Shown here piece by piece: positions 29,501-36,904 of a DNA stretch of 64,000 nt. A model generated the notes under the pieces. That model was not told the origin of the DNA. It made no database searches and was given only the letters and a program-made list of their open reading frames with translations. Position 1 is the stretch's first letter. Each line of letters begins with the position of its first letter. A program made the translations under genes and the position numbers. Origin of the DNA: Spirosoma oryzae (GTDB lineage: Bacteria; Bacteroidota; Bacteroidia; Cytophagales; Spirosomataceae); assembly GCF_003002825.1 (NCBI RefSeq), contig NZ_PVTE01000005.1:1-64000 (forward strand), written 5' to 3'.

Positions 29501-29652
29501 GCTTCAACCTGCTGACATTCACCAACTACACGGGCTGGGACCCAGAAGTTAATTCAGATGCTTATACAGGCAACCCGGTCAATCTGGGTGTTGATTTCTA
29601 CTCGGCTCCGCAGGCGCGTACGATTACGGGCGGCATACAAATCGGTTTCTAA
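26566..29652 (+). CDS. SusC/RagA family TonB-linked outer membrane transporter (pair 3)
   Basis: 1028 residues with signal peptide (about 1-22, ending LAQ). Carboxypeptidase-like domain (about 25-103), plug with GRVAGVQI, YVVDGIPV and YGSRAANGVVLI near 228, and a barrel ending in GGIQIGF. The NLTGNIAQVSSREV segment before the plug is typical of canonical SusC proteins. The intergenic region before it carries a terminator and TACTTTG (26527-26533), a near match to the -7 box. SusD partner starts 21 bp downstream. Substrate unknown. Confidence 0.95.
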   Translation: MRLLLSKLTVLLLVLLALPALAQSRRVTGQVTSAEDGTPLPGVSIIAKGTSRGTQSDANGNYSLELPPNINTLVFSFVGVTTQEISVGNRATVNVAMSNDTRALDEVVVTGYGAQSKRNLTGNIAQVSSREVANIPVPSAEQALAGRVAGVQITSLNGKVGQGLQIRVRGAASLTASSQPLYVVDGIPVTSSDQSSTTAPTNPIADLNPNDIESIEILKDASAGAIYGSRAANGVVLITTKKGKAGKTTFEVGAQYGISNPTHLRTWLNTNQYVELLQEALTNSINLGYLAPGTSLNNRFTRYAAGDATGWQAPNPKYNTDWQKEAFQKAPTQQYDFNARGGDAKTRFYVSGQYFDQNGILIKNRFRRLSGLANLDHTASEKLTIGVKLNLINSINDRVSNDNAFSTPMQIVALPPMTPVIDPRTNQLSGNYTLYYNPLLNRDFAALQTRVFRVLTNSYAEYKIVPGLTFHTDFGTDIIGQQEEEYYGQETARNTGAPNGLGINSFRQVVNYTTNNYLSFGRTFAEKHDVDATLGMSYQQSRSNFASVTGQQFPSDAYKQITSAARITGGAGNETGYSFLSYFARVNYRFDNKYILGASARVDGSSRFGANNRYGVFPSISAGWIISDESFMQSVPVISLLKLRASYGLTGNAEIGNFNSQALYGAASATGVSYGYAGVPGQAPIQIANPNLTWEKTLQADFGLEFGLFNNRLSGEIDYYQKNTTALLLNVNVPGSTGYRTQLRNVGKLDNKGVEVVLSSQNLTGALKWNTSFNIAYNTNRVTDLGGTTITGSFLNRAQEGQPLGVFYGPEYAGVDPQNGDALYRITTTNADGTTNRNATTNDYNVASSPENLVALGSPTPKFIGGLTNTFSYAGVDLSVLFQGQAGNYIYNGGGKFQSANGDYFDNQSVDQLNRWRKPGDITNVPQARLLGGNGTGESSRYLQRGDYVRLRTVTLGYTLPQSIVNRVKLNKVRVYVTGFNLLTFTNYTGWDPEVNSDAYTGNPVNLGVDFYSAPQARTITGGIQIGF

Positions 29653-29673
29653 CGGTATTCTTATCAGACATTC

Positions 29674-31047
29674 ATGAAAACTAATTCTATACTGCTGGCA
29701 TCGGTACTGGCGACGGGGCTTTGGCTTGCGTCCTGTACAGGTAAGCTGGATATTAAGCCGGTAACGAGCATATCGGCCGGACAAGCGCTGACGACGGCTT
29801 CCGATCTGAACGCCCTGCTCGTCGGTGCCTACGACGCTATTGGTAGCGGCAACGTCTACGGGGGGAATCTGCAACGTGATGCCGAATTGCTCGGTGACAA
29901 CGGCGACGTTACCTGGACGGGGACATTCGTGGCTCCGCAGCAGATGTACACCAAGCGTATTCTGGTTAATAACGATCAGATTGATATAACCTGGACTGAC
30001 GCGTACCGGGCTATTAATATTGCCAACACGGTGCTAGCCAACCTGAATTTGGCTGCTTCGTCCGATCAGAGTCGGATCGAGGGCGAAGCTAAATTCATTC
30101 GGGCGTCGATGTATTTCGAACTGGTGCGGGTGTATGGAAAATCATGGGGTGATGGCGATAACAACGCTAATCTCGGTGTGCCTATCGTACTGACGCCTAC
30201 CACAGCTATCGATGCCAGTACGAACGTTCCCCGGAGTACAGTTGCCGCAGTGTATACGCAGGTTATCCAGGACCTGACCGATGCGGAGTCGAAATTGCCA
30301 AGCACTAACGGATTCTTTGCTACGAAAGGAGCGGCAGCTGCCCAGCTGTCGCGGGTCTACCTTCAGAAACTGGATTACACCAACGCTGCTGCTGCCGCTA
30401 ACCGGGTTATTGCGGGCGGTCAGTATTCCCTCGTGGCTATCGAACAGGTATTCGACTTGCGAACGAACATCAGTGGTGTCAATACCAGTGAAACAATCTT
30501 TGCGATTCAGATCACTGATCAGGACGGAACAAATAACCTGAATACGTTCTACGGCGCGTCGGAATACGGCGGTAGGGGCGACATCGAGATCAACGAATCG
30601 TTTCTGTCGAATTTTGAAACGAATGATGTTCGGGGGCAGCTTTTCTACCCGGATGAGATTGGCGCGATACGTACGGCCAAATACATCAATCAGTACGGTA
30701 ATATTCAGGTGCTGCGACTGGCTGAGATGTATCTGACTCGTGCCGAAGCGAACTTCCGGGCGGGTACGTCGGTAGGGGCTACCCCGTTGGAGGATATCAA
30801 CAAGGTTCGGTCGCGGGCCAAAGCAACGGCCTTGACGTCGGCCGATCTGACGCTAGCCACCATTCTACAGGAACGCCGTCGGGAACTGGCCTTTGAAGGG
30901 ACGCTCCTGCATGACGTCAAGCGGACCCGGCAGAGCATCGTTTCGGGGACTACGACCTTGCCCTGGAACAGCACCCGGCTGACTTATCCAATCCCCCTGC
31001 GGGAAATCAACACGAACCCTGCACTGGTACAAAATCAGGGCTATTGA
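29674..31047 (+). CDS. SusD/RagB family nutrient-binding surface lipoprotein (pair 3)
   Basis: 457 residues, shorter than the SusD proteins of the other two pairs. The lipoprotein signal ends in LASC with cysteine near residue 21, followed by KLDIKPVTS. It has TPR-like helical repeats (FIRASMYFELVRVYG near 135) and the C-terminal signature ERRRELAFEGTLLHDVKR near 405. It forms the lid of the preceding SusC barrel. A terminator at 31074-31105 closes the operon. Confidence 0.93.
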   Translation: MKTNSILLASVLATGLWLASCTGKLDIKPVTSISAGQALTTASDLNALLVGAYDAIGSGNVYGGNLQRDAELLGDNGDVTWTGTFVAPQQMYTKRILVNNDQIDITWTDAYRAINIANTVLANLNLAASSDQSRIEGEAKFIRASMYFELVRVYGKSWGDGDNNANLGVPIVLTPTTAIDASTNVPRSTVAAVYTQVIQDLTDAESKLPSTNGFFATKGAAAAQLSRVYLQKLDYTNAAAAANRVIAGGQYSLVAIEQVFDLRTNISGVNTSETIFAIQITDQDGTNNLNTFYGASEYGGRGDIEINESFLSNFETNDVRGQLFYPDEIGAIRTAKYINQYGNIQVLRLAEMYLTRAEANFRAGTSVGATPLEDINKVRSRAKATALTSADLTLATILQERRRELAFEGTLLHDVKRTRQSIVSGTTTLPWNSTRLTYPIPLREINTNPALVQNQGY

Positions 31048-31073
31048 TGCCGATCGATTGTGTTTATTATGCG

Positions 31074-31105
31074 TGCGCCGGGTTTATACCCGGCGCATTT
31101 TTTTT
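31074..31105 (+). terminator. Intrinsic terminator after pair 3
   Basis: A perfect 10-bp stem (31074-31083 with 31088-31097), 4-base loop and eight T's. Confidence 0.92.
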
Positions 31106-31186
31106 GCGGATTCCTACGTTGTTAAACCTGAACCGGGTAGCGCCATCCAACGTTTTGGGGACATAAATCCCTATCCGACAAATACC

Positions 31187-32437
31187 ATGAACCGCCGACT
31201 TCTCTTTATTTTCCTCAGTTGTTTATTGGCTGCTTCTGCCTTGCGTGTACAGGCGCAATACGTAACGGTAGCCCCCCGCGTCGACGATGTAAACGACGAA
31301 GACGTATCCATCCGCCGAGTTGAGTTGACCAGTGAGTACACGATCATTTACATGACCCACATCTCACCGGTTGGTAGCGGCTCGACTAGTCGGCGCAGAA
31401 GTCCGTTACTGGACGAAAATAGTAGCACCATTAGCTTTGTTCCGTCATCACGGTTGTATGTTAATCAGGGTGAGCGATCGTATAAATTCATTCGAGCTGA
31501 AAATATTCCGACTACATCCCGCCGGATCGTTGAGTCGGGCGAGCGGGTTGATTTTGTCGCCTATTTCGAACGAATTGATCCTGGGTACACAGTATTTGAC
31601 CTATTCGAATGCAAGGATAGATTGAGCGAAATATGTTTTAACTTCTGGGGCGTACACATCATCAATCCGAAGAAACAGGTTTACGCCAAACGGAATCCGA
31701 CAAAGCCCGTACCCCCCCGTGTCCAGCCAAAAACGCAGACAAAACCACAATCGGCTCCACCGGTAGTTACCAAACCCGTACCCGAACAGCCTGCCGAAAC
31801 GACGACACCTGAAGCGGTGGCTATTTCCGGTCTGACTCGCGATGCCAAGACGCGCAAACTGATCGGTGCTACGCTAACGTATCAACTGCTGTCAGGCGCA
31901 GAAACAGACGCTAGTTCCGTAGCCGATTCTACGCAAAGTGGCGACCTGACGGGGGCCTATACCATTCCGGTTGATATGCTCGGGCGGTATGTCGTCACAG
32001 CATCGAAGCAGGGCTATCTGAGTCAGACAGATACGCTGAATGCCAGCAGCCGCAGTGTAGCGCGCGACTTTGATCTGGTGCCAATAACGGCCGGTACGAA
32101 GGTGACGCTGAAGAACATCTATTTCAACGCCCAGCGGTTTGAACTTAAAGCTGAATCGTACCCCGAGCTCGATCGGCTGGTAACGCTGATGCAAAGTAAT
32201 CCGACGATGAACATCCGGCTGGAAGGCCATACCGACATTGTCGGCGAGTTCGATGCGAACGTCGAACTGTCGCGCAACCGGGTCAACGAAGTAAAGAAAT
32301 ACCTGGTGTCGAAGGGAATCAGCGCCGGGCGTATCGACACGGTTGGTTACGGCCCATCGCGAGCCATCAACACCAATCGCACGCTGAAAGAACGGCCCGA
32401 AAACCGGCGCGTCGAGATGGTCATTACCAAGGTTTAA
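31187..32437 (+). CDS. OmpA-family protein with carboxypeptidase-like domain
   Basis: About 416 residues from the ATG at 31187, giving a signal peptide ending VQAQ. An N-terminal beta domain (about 25-165) of unknown family is followed by a Pro/Lys/Gln-rich linker (about 170-215), a carboxypeptidase regulatory-like beta sandwich (ISGLTRDAKTRKLIGATL, about 220-300) and a C-terminal OmpA domain with the peptidoglycan-binding pattern LEGHTDIVGEFDANVELSRNR split over about 345-365 and ending near RRVEMVI. It probably anchors a periplasmic or outer membrane structure to the cell wall. The longer frame upstream overlaps a terminator and is rejected. Confidence 0.85.
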   Translation: MNRRLLFIFLSCLLAASALRVQAQYVTVAPRVDDVNDEDVSIRRVELTSEYTIIYMTHISPVGSGSTSRRRSPLLDENSSTISFVPSSRLYVNQGERSYKFIRAENIPTTSRRIVESGERVDFVAYFERIDPGYTVFDLFECKDRLSEICFNFWGVHIINPKKQVYAKRNPTKPVPPRVQPKTQTKPQSAPPVVTKPVPEQPAETTTPEAVAISGLTRDAKTRKLIGATLTYQLLSGAETDASSVADSTQSGDLTGAYTIPVDMLGRYVVTASKQGYLSQTDTLNASSRSVARDFDLVPITAGTKVTLKNIYFNAQRFELKAESYPELDRLVTLMQSNPTMNIRLEGHTDIVGEFDANVELSRNRVNEVKKYLVSKGISAGRIDTVGYGPSRAINTNRTLKERPENRRVEMVITKV

Positions 32438-32482
32438 ACAGTTTGGTTGATCTTGGTGTCAGGCTACCATAGTCTAACACCA

Positions 32483-33145
32483 ATGAAACCCAACTTCGAC
32501 CTTGATGTGGTGCTGGACCGCGTTGCCGACGCCGTTCAGCCCTTTCCGAAAGCAGCCATGTTCGAACTGGCCGAACGTGGTTACAACACGCTGTTCGAGC
32601 AGTTGATCTCCTGCATCGTTTCGATTCGTACGCTCGATGAAACGACGATTCCTGTTTCGCTGCGTCTGTTCGAGAAAGCCCGTACGCCCGAACAACTGCT
32701 CGCGCTCGACATCCCAACGCTGACCGATCTGCTCTACGGTACGACCTATCCCGATCAGAAAGCGTACACCATGCACGGCATAGCCGAACGCATCGTCAAT
32801 GAGTTTGGCGGTGAACTGCCGGCCACCTACGACGTGCTGACTTCGCTGAAAGGTGTCGGGCCGAAGTGTGCCAACCTCTCGCTTGGCGTAGCGACAGGAC
32901 AGGCTGCGATCAGCGTCGATGTGCATGTACACCGGGTTGTCAACCGTTGGGGCTATGTGCAGGCCAGTCAGCCGGAGCGGACGTTGAAAGCCCTGGAAAA
33001 ACAGGTGCCGCAAGCGCGCTGGGTCGACATCAACCGGCTGCTGATGCCGTTCGGGAAGCACATCTGCACCGGCACGTTGCCGCATTGCTCAACCTGCCCC
33101 GTTCTCGGCTTTTGCGAACAGGTCGGCGTTGAAAAGCACCGGTAA
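32483..33145 (+). CDS. nth: Endonuclease III-like DNA glycosylase/AP lyase
   Basis: About 220 residues from the ATG at 32483. It removes oxidised pyrimidines and cleaves abasic sites in base excision repair. The helix-hairpin-helix motif LKGVGPKCANL holds the catalytic lysine (near 126), and the catalytic aspartate is in SVDVHVHRV (near 144). The C-terminus has the iron-sulfur cluster pattern C-x6-C-x2-C-x5-C (CTGTLPHCSTC then FC). It follows the OmpA-family gene by 45 bp, so the two may share a transcript. The symbol reflects family; a specialised paralogue is possible since the motif differs in detail from E. coli Nth. Confidence 0.88.
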   Translation: MKPNFDLDVVLDRVADAVQPFPKAAMFELAERGYNTLFEQLISCIVSIRTLDETTIPVSLRLFEKARTPEQLLALDIPTLTDLLYGTTYPDQKAYTMHGIAERIVNEFGGELPATYDVLTSLKGVGPKCANLSLGVATGQAAISVDVHVHRVVNRWGYVQASQPERTLKALEKQVPQARWVDINRLLMPFGKHICTGTLPHCSTCPVLGFCEQVGVEKHR

Positions 33146-33154
33146 TACTAGCTC

Positions 33155-33370
33155 GTAGCTGTATATCCACAGCCACCTTCGCGTCAGCCAACTTCCTGCC
33201 GGAGAGCGGTGGCTGAGTCTCCACAGCCACGGAAAGATACGCTTGCTTTCGCGTCAGCAATAGTCAATCGGAGAGCGGTGTTTGTGTATCTCCGTAGCTG
33301 TGAAAACACAGCTACGGGGGCGTCGGCAAGAGCTAATCGGCGGTGTGGCTGTGCAGACACAGCTACAGGA
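33155..33370. repeat. Row of four related hairpins between convergent genes
   Basis: Four imperfect palindromes built on GTAGCTGTG/CACAGCTAC or GTGGCTG/CAGCCAC lie near 33155-33176, 33209-33230, 33292-33316 and 33343-33366. Spacers share GCGTCAGC or GCGTCGGC (33181, 33251, 33320) and CGGAGAGCG (33200, 33269). The array sits between convergent nth and the flavin reductase-like gene and may act as a two-way terminator, but the tandem unit structure suggests a repeat element. Confidence 0.7.
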
Positions 33371-33394
33371 AGGGACAGTTGCAGAAATATAGAA

Positions 33395-34276
33395 TTACGC
33401 CTGTAATAGCGTCAGCCAGGCTTCCTCGACTTTGTTCTCGGCAAGGAGTTGTTTCGCCCTTACGTGGAGCAGGTCGGGGAGGTACTGGCAACCATGACGC
33501 GCTTCGGCAAACATGCCGTTCAGTACGCCCGACTGCCGGTAATGCTGCACTGCCTCATTGGACGGCAGGGCTTTGAAACTTCCCAGTTTACCCAGGTCAT
33601 TTCCCGTCAGAATGTTGCTGGTGCGAATGGCGTCCGGGATCTGATCGACGCCGATACCCACCTGCGGACGGGCCAGTGAAAACAGGGCATCCCCGCTGGC
33701 ACGGCAGTACCAGTCGCCCCCCAGTCGGCCAATGAGGTCGACGCAGTGCGGATCAATAACCCCCTTACTGTCGAAGATGTCGTCGCGAAAATGGCCACGG
33801 ACCACCTCGCAGATGAGTAGGTTTCCCGCCCCCGGTTCCGTGCCCGTTTCGATAATCTGCTTCACCACGCACTCAAACGAAGCCGGTGCTTCGGCAACGC
33901 CGGGCGGACGTACCACTTCCGATGGTCGTTCGGTAAAACCCGCTTTCACAAACTCATTGACGCCTTTGTCGAATTCGGCACTCGCCAGCGACATCTGCTC
34001 GACCATGCTGTAGCTGACCACGCTGATCGTAATTTCGGCCACCTCGCGCACATTTTGCAGCGTATGCTTCTGGGTGCCCTGACGGGTTACGGCCGTGGAG
34101 AGAATCAGCGTCGGTGGGTTGGAACCAAAGACATTGAAAAAGCTGAACGGACTCAGGTTTACGCGGCCGGCTGCGTCGACGGTGCTGGCAAAGGCAATGG
34201 GGCGCGGGCCGATCGTGGCCGTCAGCAGTTTGTAGAAGTCGGGGGCCGGTACGTTTGCCGGGTCAATCGTTTTCAT
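33395..34276 (-). CDS. Flavin reductase-like (DIM6/NTAB family) FMN-binding protein
   Basis: 293 residues. The first 200 residues match the FMN-binding split-barrel flavin reductase family: IGPRPIAFASTVDAAGRVNLSPFSFFN is split here as the IGPRP and NLSPFSFFNVF motifs, with ISVVSYSMVEQM near 105. Such proteins reduce flavin for a partner oxygenase or act as flavoprotein oxidoreductases. The extra C-terminal part (about 205-293) is helical. It starts 9 bp after the fumarylacetoacetase stop codon, so it is in the aromatic amino acid degradation operon; its role there is not known. Confidence 0.82.
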   Translation of the reverse strand: MKTIDPANVPAPDFYKLLTATIGPRPIAFASTVDAAGRVNLSPFSFFNVFGSNPPTLILSTAVTRQGTQKHTLQNVREVAEITISVVSYSMVEQMSLASAEFDKGVNEFVKAGFTERPSEVVRPPGVAEAPASFECVVKQIIETGTEPGAGNLLICEVVRGHFRDDIFDSKGVIDPHCVDLIGRLGGDWYCRASGDALFSLARPQVGIGVDQIPDAIRTSNILTGNDLGKLGSFKALPSNEAVQHYRQSGVLNGMFAEARHGCQYLPDLLHVRAKQLLAENKVEEAWLTLLQA

Positions 34277-34285
34277 AAAGAAGCG

Positions 34286-35467
34286 TTAGGTGTTCGGCTG
34301 TATCGTACCGCTGACATCACCCAGTGTTAGCTGATGCCCGTCGGTCTGGCCGAAGCCGCGTAGGGTAATGGTGTCGCCGTCGTGTAAAAACGTCCGGGTC
34401 GAACTGTCGGCCAATGTCAACGGACGGGCACCATTCCAACTCAGTTCGAGTAAGGAACCGTACGAATCGCGTTGCGTGCCGGAAATCGTGCCCGTTGCCA
34501 ATACATCGCCAACACATAGATTACAGCCGCTGATCGTATGATGAGCAATCATCTGAGCGAACGACCAGTACAGGTGCTGCGTATTCGTATGACTGATGCG
34601 CTGCGGAGGCAGGTCGCCGGTTTGCAGCCAGACTTCCAGATTCAGATCGAAATGGCTGGGTTTGCTGGATTGCAAATAAGGCAACAGCGTTGGTTCCTGT
34701 ATTGGGCCGGCAGTGCGGAATGGCTCCAGTTCATCGAACGGAACGACCCAGGCGGCCAAACTCGACGCGAAGTTCTTGCCCAGAAATGGCCCCAGTGGCT
34801 GGTATTCCCACCGCTGAATGTCGCGGGCTGACCAGTCGTTGAACAGTGCCACACCAAAAATGTAGTCTTCGGCTTCCGCGACCGGTACCGGCTCTCCCTG
34901 TCGGTTTGCCTTGCCGATAATCAGCCCGAGTTCCAGTTCCAGATCGAGCGCCTGTGTTGGCCCGAAGACGGGTTGCTGATCGGGCCCCAGAAAGGGCCCT
35001 GCTGGCCGGTGGATGGGTGTTCCCGACACGACAATCGACGAGGCTCGACCGTGGTAGGCAACGGGCAGGTGGCGGTAGTTGGGCAGCAGGGGCTCCGCGT
35101 TGGGTCGGAACAATTTACCGACGTTTTCGGCGTGGTGAATACCCGCGTAGAAGTCGGTGTAGTTCCCGATCTGAACAGGCAGGTGCATCGTTACGCGTTC
35201 CAGCGGCAACAACACCTGATCGTGCACCCGTAACAAAGTTGCTTCACTATCCGCCAGCAAGTCACGGACGCGCTGACCAACCTGCCGGTGCACAGTCCGA
35301 CCGAGAGCCATGAACGCGTTGAGCGATGGCTGGGCAAACACGGACGTGTCGATGTCGAGATCATTGAAGAACCCCAGCAGGGCAACTACTTCGAGATCAA
35401 GCACCGCGTTGTGATGACGATACCCCAGCCGGGGCAATCCAATATCGTAACTGAATATGCCGTACAT
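34286..35467 (-). CDS. fahA: Fumarylacetoacetase (fumarylacetoacetate hydrolase)
   Basis: 393 residues. It hydrolyses fumarylacetoacetate to fumarate and acetoacetate, the last step of tyrosine catabolism. The FAH domain carries YHGRASS near 150, ELGLIIGKAN with metal-binding glutamates near 190, and NDWSARDIQRWEYQPLGPF split as DWSARDIQ and GPFLGKNF near 225-245. A short N-terminal domain (1-110) matches eukaryote-type FAH. It belongs to the minus-strand cluster with hmgA, hppD and phenylalanine hydroxylase. No maleylacetoacetate isomerase gene is present in the window. Confidence 0.95.
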   Translation of the reverse strand: MYGIFSYDIGLPRLGYRHHNAVLDLEVVALLGFFNDLDIDTSVFAQPSLNAFMALGRTVHRQVGQRVRDLLADSEATLLRVHDQVLLPLERVTMHLPVQIGNYTDFYAGIHHAENVGKLFRPNAEPLLPNYRHLPVAYHGRASSIVVSGTPIHRPAGPFLGPDQQPVFGPTQALDLELELGLIIGKANRQGEPVPVAEAEDYIFGVALFNDWSARDIQRWEYQPLGPFLGKNFASSLAAWVVPFDELEPFRTAGPIQEPTLLPYLQSSKPSHFDLNLEVWLQTGDLPPQRISHTNTQHLYWSFAQMIAHHTISGCNLCVGDVLATGTISGTQRDSYGSLLELSWNGARPLTLADSSTRTFLHDGDTITLRGFGQTDGHQLTLGDVSGTIQPNT

Positions 35468-35469
35468 AC

Positions 35470-35577
35470 GGTTTTCGGTTCAACGTTTTCGGTTTACGGA
35501 TAAGCTTGAGAGATGGTAGCGCACGAATGGTCCAAGTCGGCGACAGAACACCGTGAACTGTAAACCGAGAACCGGAA
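35470..35577. repeat. Degenerate inverted repeat of TTTTCGGTTTACGG type
   Basis: The left side (35470-35499) contains two GTTTTCGGTT-like units; the right side (about 35551-35577) carries TAAACCGAGAACCGGAAAC in inverse orientation. It lies between marR and fahA. Matches are imperfect, so confidence is limited. Confidence 0.45.
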
Positions 35578-35587
35578 ACTTGTTCAC

Positions 35588-36025
35588 TCACTCGCTCATA
35601 TTCTGGTAGATCGAGTCCATGATCTTGACGAAATGCTGGTAGTCGTCGTCGCTGAGGTTACCCCAGCCTTTCCGGCGCATCGCCGACACAACGGGCAGTA
35701 CGTCGTTGTACTTGGTCTGCCCGGCGTCGGTCAGAAAAACCAGAAATTTACGTCGGTCGGTATCGGCCATGCGCCGTTCGGCCAGCCCTTTCTGACTGAG
35801 CAGATCGATGATGCGCGTAACCGTCGGCGCATCTTTGGTCGTGATTTCCGACAGCGTATTCTGGCTGATGCCGGGGTTGCGCGCGATATGGTCGAGCACT
35901 ACCCACTGATCGACGGTCAGGTCGAAACCCGCATCGTTGAACTGCTTTTGCAGCGCATTGCGGATCTTCTTGATCGTGGTATCAATCTTGAAAAAATAAG
36001 CCCTTGCGTCCGAAGGATGCGTCAT
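35588..36025 (-). CDS. MarR family transcriptional regulator
   Basis: 145 residues, a winged helix-turn-helix repressor of normal MarR length. Recognition helix region ISQNTLSEITTKDAPTVTRII is seen as SQNTLSEI and PTVTRIIDLL near 55-75, and the wing as ADTDRRKFLVFLT near 88-100. It lies inside the phenylalanine/tyrosine degradation cluster, between phenylalanine hydroxylase and fumarylacetoacetase, and is its likely repressor. A candidate operator is the palindrome at 39418-39435 upstream of hmgA. The inducer may be homogentisate or a related intermediate (inference). Confidence 0.9.
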   Translation of the reverse strand: MTHPSDARAYFFKIDTTIKKIRNALQKQFNDAGFDLTVDQWVVLDHIARNPGISQNTLSEITTKDAPTVTRIIDLLSQKGLAERRMADTDRRKFLVFLTDAGQTKYNDVLPVVSAMRRKGWGNLSDDDYQHFVKIMDSIYQNMSE

Positions 36026-36041
36026 ATACAGAAGGTCAACA

Positions 36042-36055
36042 GCCGGTTAACCGGC
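36042..36055. promoter_or_regulatory. Palindrome GCCGGTTAACCGGC between phenylalanine hydroxylase and marR
   Basis: A perfect 14-bp palindrome lies in the 47-bp gap, 17 bp upstream of the marR start. It could be a dimeric regulator site or a small hairpin. It does not resemble the TAGTTGC palindrome upstream of hmgA. Confidence 0.35.
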
Positions 36056-36072
36056 AAGTTAACGCCTGCCGC

Positions 36073-36813
36073 TCAACTAACCAGCAGGGCATCGAGCCGG
36101 GCTTCGATTTCGGGTACTGATCGGTACAGCTGCTCGTAGGTGTCGACCACGAAATACTGCTCCTGAAACCGGTCGATTACGTACGGTGTCTGTAGCAGCG
36201 TGTCGACGTCGTATGGGCGTCGCTGTACTTGTGTGTCGTACAGGCTATGGCTCGTTTCACCCGCCGAAGAGAGAATACCCCCGCCGTAGATTCGTAGCTG
36301 TGGTTGTCCGGCGTCGTCGGCTTCCCGAATCAACCCAAACTCAACCGTGTACCAGTACAAGCGTGAAATCATGGCAATGGCGTCTTCGCTGTCGATATGG
36401 TTCAGGGCAATGCGACTCAGCGACGCCAGAAAATCACAGAATGCCTGATTCGACAGCAGCGGTACGTGGCCGAACGTGTCGTGAAACATATCGGGCTCGG
36501 GTAGGTAATCGAGTTGGTCGCGCCGACGGAGCCAGGTTGTTGCCGGGAAATTCCGGTTCGCCATCAGTTCGAAGAACTGCCGGTTGTCGATCAACCCTGG
36601 TACAGACACCACCTGCCAGCCCGTCAACGCCCGAAGCCGTGGATTTATGTCCTGCGCAAAGTCGGGAATACGGTCTTCGCGAAAGCCCGTCGCCGGAATG
36701 CCCGCCAGATACGCTTCACTGGCCATACCCGGTAGCTGCGTCATCTGCCGCCGAAACAACATCGTCCACATCGCCTGATCCTCAGCCGTATAGTGGGAAT
36801 AGGATTGATGCAT
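36073..36813 (-). CDS. phhA: Phenylalanine 4-monooxygenase (aromatic amino acid hydroxylase)
   Basis: About 247 residues from the ATG at 36813, the usual bacterial single-domain length. It converts phenylalanine to tyrosine with a pterin cofactor and O2. The iron ligands are visible: HDTFGH gives H111 and H116, and YTVEFG gives E158. A 29-codon upstream extension runs through the GAAAGAGT repeat hairpin and is clearly not coding. It feeds hppD and hmgA, which lie upstream in the same direction. No pterin carbinolamine dehydratase gene is next to it. Confidence 0.93.
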   Translation of the reverse strand: MHQSYSHYTAEDQAMWTMLFRRQMTQLPGMASEAYLAGIPATGFREDRIPDFAQDINPRLRALTGWQVVSVPGLIDNRQFFELMANRNFPATTWLRRRDQLDYLPEPDMFHDTFGHVPLLSNQAFCDFLASLSRIALNHIDSEDAIAMISRLYWYTVEFGLIREADDAGQPQLRIYGGGILSSAGETSHSLYDTQVQRRPYDVDTLLQTPYVIDRFQEQYFVVDTYEQLYRSVPEIEARLDALLVS

Positions 36814-36822
36814 GGGTGAAAA

Positions 36823-36898
36823 GCGAAAGAGTGAAAGAGTGAAAGAGTGAAAGCGTAGTTGGCGCAGGAATCGCTCTTTCGCTCTTTCACTCTTTCGC
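36823..36898. repeat. GAAAGAGT repeat hairpin
   Basis: Three tandem GAAAGAGT octamers and a partial fourth (about 36825-36853) face inverted copies (36872-36898); 27-bp arms pair with two mismatches. It fills the 91-bp gap between hppD and the phenylalanine hydroxylase start, so it lies in the leader of the latter. Confidence 0.75.
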
Positions 36899-36904
36899 AA
36901 TTGA

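Noticed and set aside
12992-31047. Polysaccharide utilisation locus for a named glycan
   Set aside because: There are no glycoside hydrolases or regulators between the SusCD pairs, and the GH78 gene is over 6 kb away on another transcript.
33155-33370. CRISPR-like array
   Set aside because: Unit length and spacing are irregular, repeats are imperfect, and there are no cas genes.
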